Shown here one piece after another: positions 15,820-16,225 of a stretch of DNA of 16,225 nucleotides. The notes beneath the pieces are model-generated. The model was not told where the DNA came from, did not search any database, and was given only the letters and a program-made list of their open reading frames with translations. This DNA is from CAYVCG01 sp964449985 (GTDB lineage: Bacteria; Bacillota; Clostridia; Lachnospirales; WRAX01): positions 1 through 16,225 of the forward strand of contig CAYVCG010000044.1 in the NCBI GenBank assembly GCA_964449985.1, in the 5' to 3' direction. Position numbers and translations under genes: made by a program. Every line of letters starts with the position of its first letter. Position 1 is the stretch's first letter.

Positions 15820-16016
15820 ACTGATTCCTCCCAAAATAAATCATTAAGTGTTTTTTTAAGCGCCTTGCATATTGCTATGCAAAGGTTAAGCGTAGGGTTG
15901 TATTCGCCTGATTCAATTAAACCAATCGTCTGCCTTGTTACACCAACGGCTTTTGCTAAATCTTCCTGTTTCATATCGCACTCTATTCGTGCTATTTTCA
16001 TACGCTTATTCTTCAT
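15816..16016 (-). CDS. XRE-family HTH transcriptional regulator
   Basis: A 66-residue single-domain DNA-binding protein, essentially one Cro/C1-type helix-turn-helix. The HTH covers about 5-60, with QEDLAKAVGVTRQTIGLIESG (17-37) as the turn and recognition helix and YNPTLNLCIAICKALKKTLNDLF closing the bundle. There is no sensor or oligomerisation domain, as in the short XRE proteins that pair with a membrane gene. AAGGAGG (16023-16029) is 6 bases before the ATG at 16016. The longer frame from 16043 would begin inside the promoter's -10 region. Its TGA overlaps the next gene's ATG. Three TTGCAT boxes over its promoter suggest it represses its own operon. Confidence 0.93.
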   Translation of the reverse strand: MKNKRMKIARIECDMKQEDLAKAVGVTRQTIGLIESGEYNPTLNLCIAICKALKKTLNDLFWEESV

Positions 16017-16032
16017 TGTCAACCTCCTTACA

Positions 16033-16080
16033 TTGCATATCATAACACATATTTTGCATTATGTCAAGTATATATTGCAT
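16033..16080 (-). promoter_or_regulatory. promoter and phased operator of the XRE operon
   Basis: On the minus strand a perfect TTGACA (16067-16062) and TATGAT (16044-16039) are 17 bases apart. Three identical boxes, TTGCAT on the + strand, start at 16033, 16054 and 16075, exactly 21 bases apart. One lies just downstream of the -10, one between the boxes, and one just upstream of the -35. Each is embedded in an A/T-rich near-palindrome such as ATATTGCATAT. This is the layout of an autorepressor binding the same helix face. Confidence 0.75.
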
Positions 16081-16090
16081 ATAGGGTTAA

Positions 16091-16123
16091 AAATATTAGC
16101 AATCCCTGTTTCAAGATTGCTAA
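16091..16123 (-). terminator. terminator of a gene beyond the window edge
   Basis: TTAGCAATC (16096-16104) and GATTGCTAA (16115-16123) form a perfect 9-bp stem with a 10-base loop. On the minus strand it is followed by a U-rich TATTTTTAA tail, just upstream of the XRE promoter. It would end minus-strand transcription coming from right of the window. Confidence 0.65.
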
Positions 16124-16140
16124 AGGGTATATAAATAATC

Positions 16141-16225
16141 TCAACGAAGCACACTGCTTCCCCGCCGTTTAAGCCCCCGGCAGGGCCCCGCGGGAGCGCC
16201 CACGGCACTTTACCGCTTGCGGAAA
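16141..16225. other. GC-rich terminal tract of unknown nature
   Basis: The last 80 bases are about 69% G+C, against a markedly AT-rich window. They carry several short palindromes: GAAGCA-CAC-TGCTTC, the GGCAGGGCCCCGCGGGAGCGCC stretch (about 16178-16200) and CCGCTTGCGG near the end. No reading frame through it looks like a known protein, and I do not match it to a structural RNA. It could be the edge of a repeat element or of a transferred segment. Confidence 0.5.

Overview
The window reads as a low-GC, anaerobic Firmicute of the class Clostridia. The evidence is AT-rich spacers, strong AGGAGG-type ribosome binding sites, intrinsic terminators after most genes, a one-chain FGAM synthase of the type typical of Clostridia, a TIGR04086-type membrane protein, and an XRE regulator coupled to a DUF6773-like membrane protein. 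A large secreted alpha-L-rhamnosidase suggests a plant-polysaccharide-degrading or gut-type lifestyle. The species cannot be named from the sequence alone.

Layout. Bases 1-1590 carry hisA and hisIE on the + strand, the tail of histidine biosynthesis, with no hisF between them. Bases 1600-3340 carry three small + strand genes: a 61-residue Met/Gly-rich peptide, a 179-residue protein I do not recognise, and a four-helix TIGR04086-like membrane protein started by TTG. Each is followed by its own terminator-like hairpin. Bases 3526-7431 hold purL on the minus strand with a clear promoter and terminator. Divergent from it is a tRNA-Arg(CCG) gene with its own sigma-A-type promoter. A 138-bp nested inverted repeat, resembling a miniature mobile element, follows the tRNA.

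Bases 7835-15290 are a minus-strand secretion region. It holds a 1964-residue multidomain GH78 alpha-L-rhamnosidase and, upstream, a 286-residue secreted Gly/Thr/Asn-rich repeat protein. Two terminators and an array of ACTGAACA repeats 21 bp apart separate them. Bases 15328-16080 are a two-gene minus-strand regulatory unit: an XRE repressor overlapping a membrane protein by ATGA. Its textbook promoter is overlaid by three TTGCAT boxes at exact 21-bp spacing. The last ~80 bases are abruptly GC-rich and unexplained.

Working together: hisA and hisIE supply steps of histidine synthesis, and purL supplies step four of purine synthesis. HisF (not here) releases AICAR into the purine pathway, which links the two pathways metabolically. 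The rhamnosidase would release L-rhamnose outside the cell from rhamnosylated plant polymers or glycosides. The XRE/membrane pair looks self-contained and self-regulated.

Nothing here is clearly a new defence or mobile system. The most unusual signals are the Met-rich micro-protein, the block-symmetric palindrome beside the tRNA, and two separate promoter regions with 21-bp-phased repeats.
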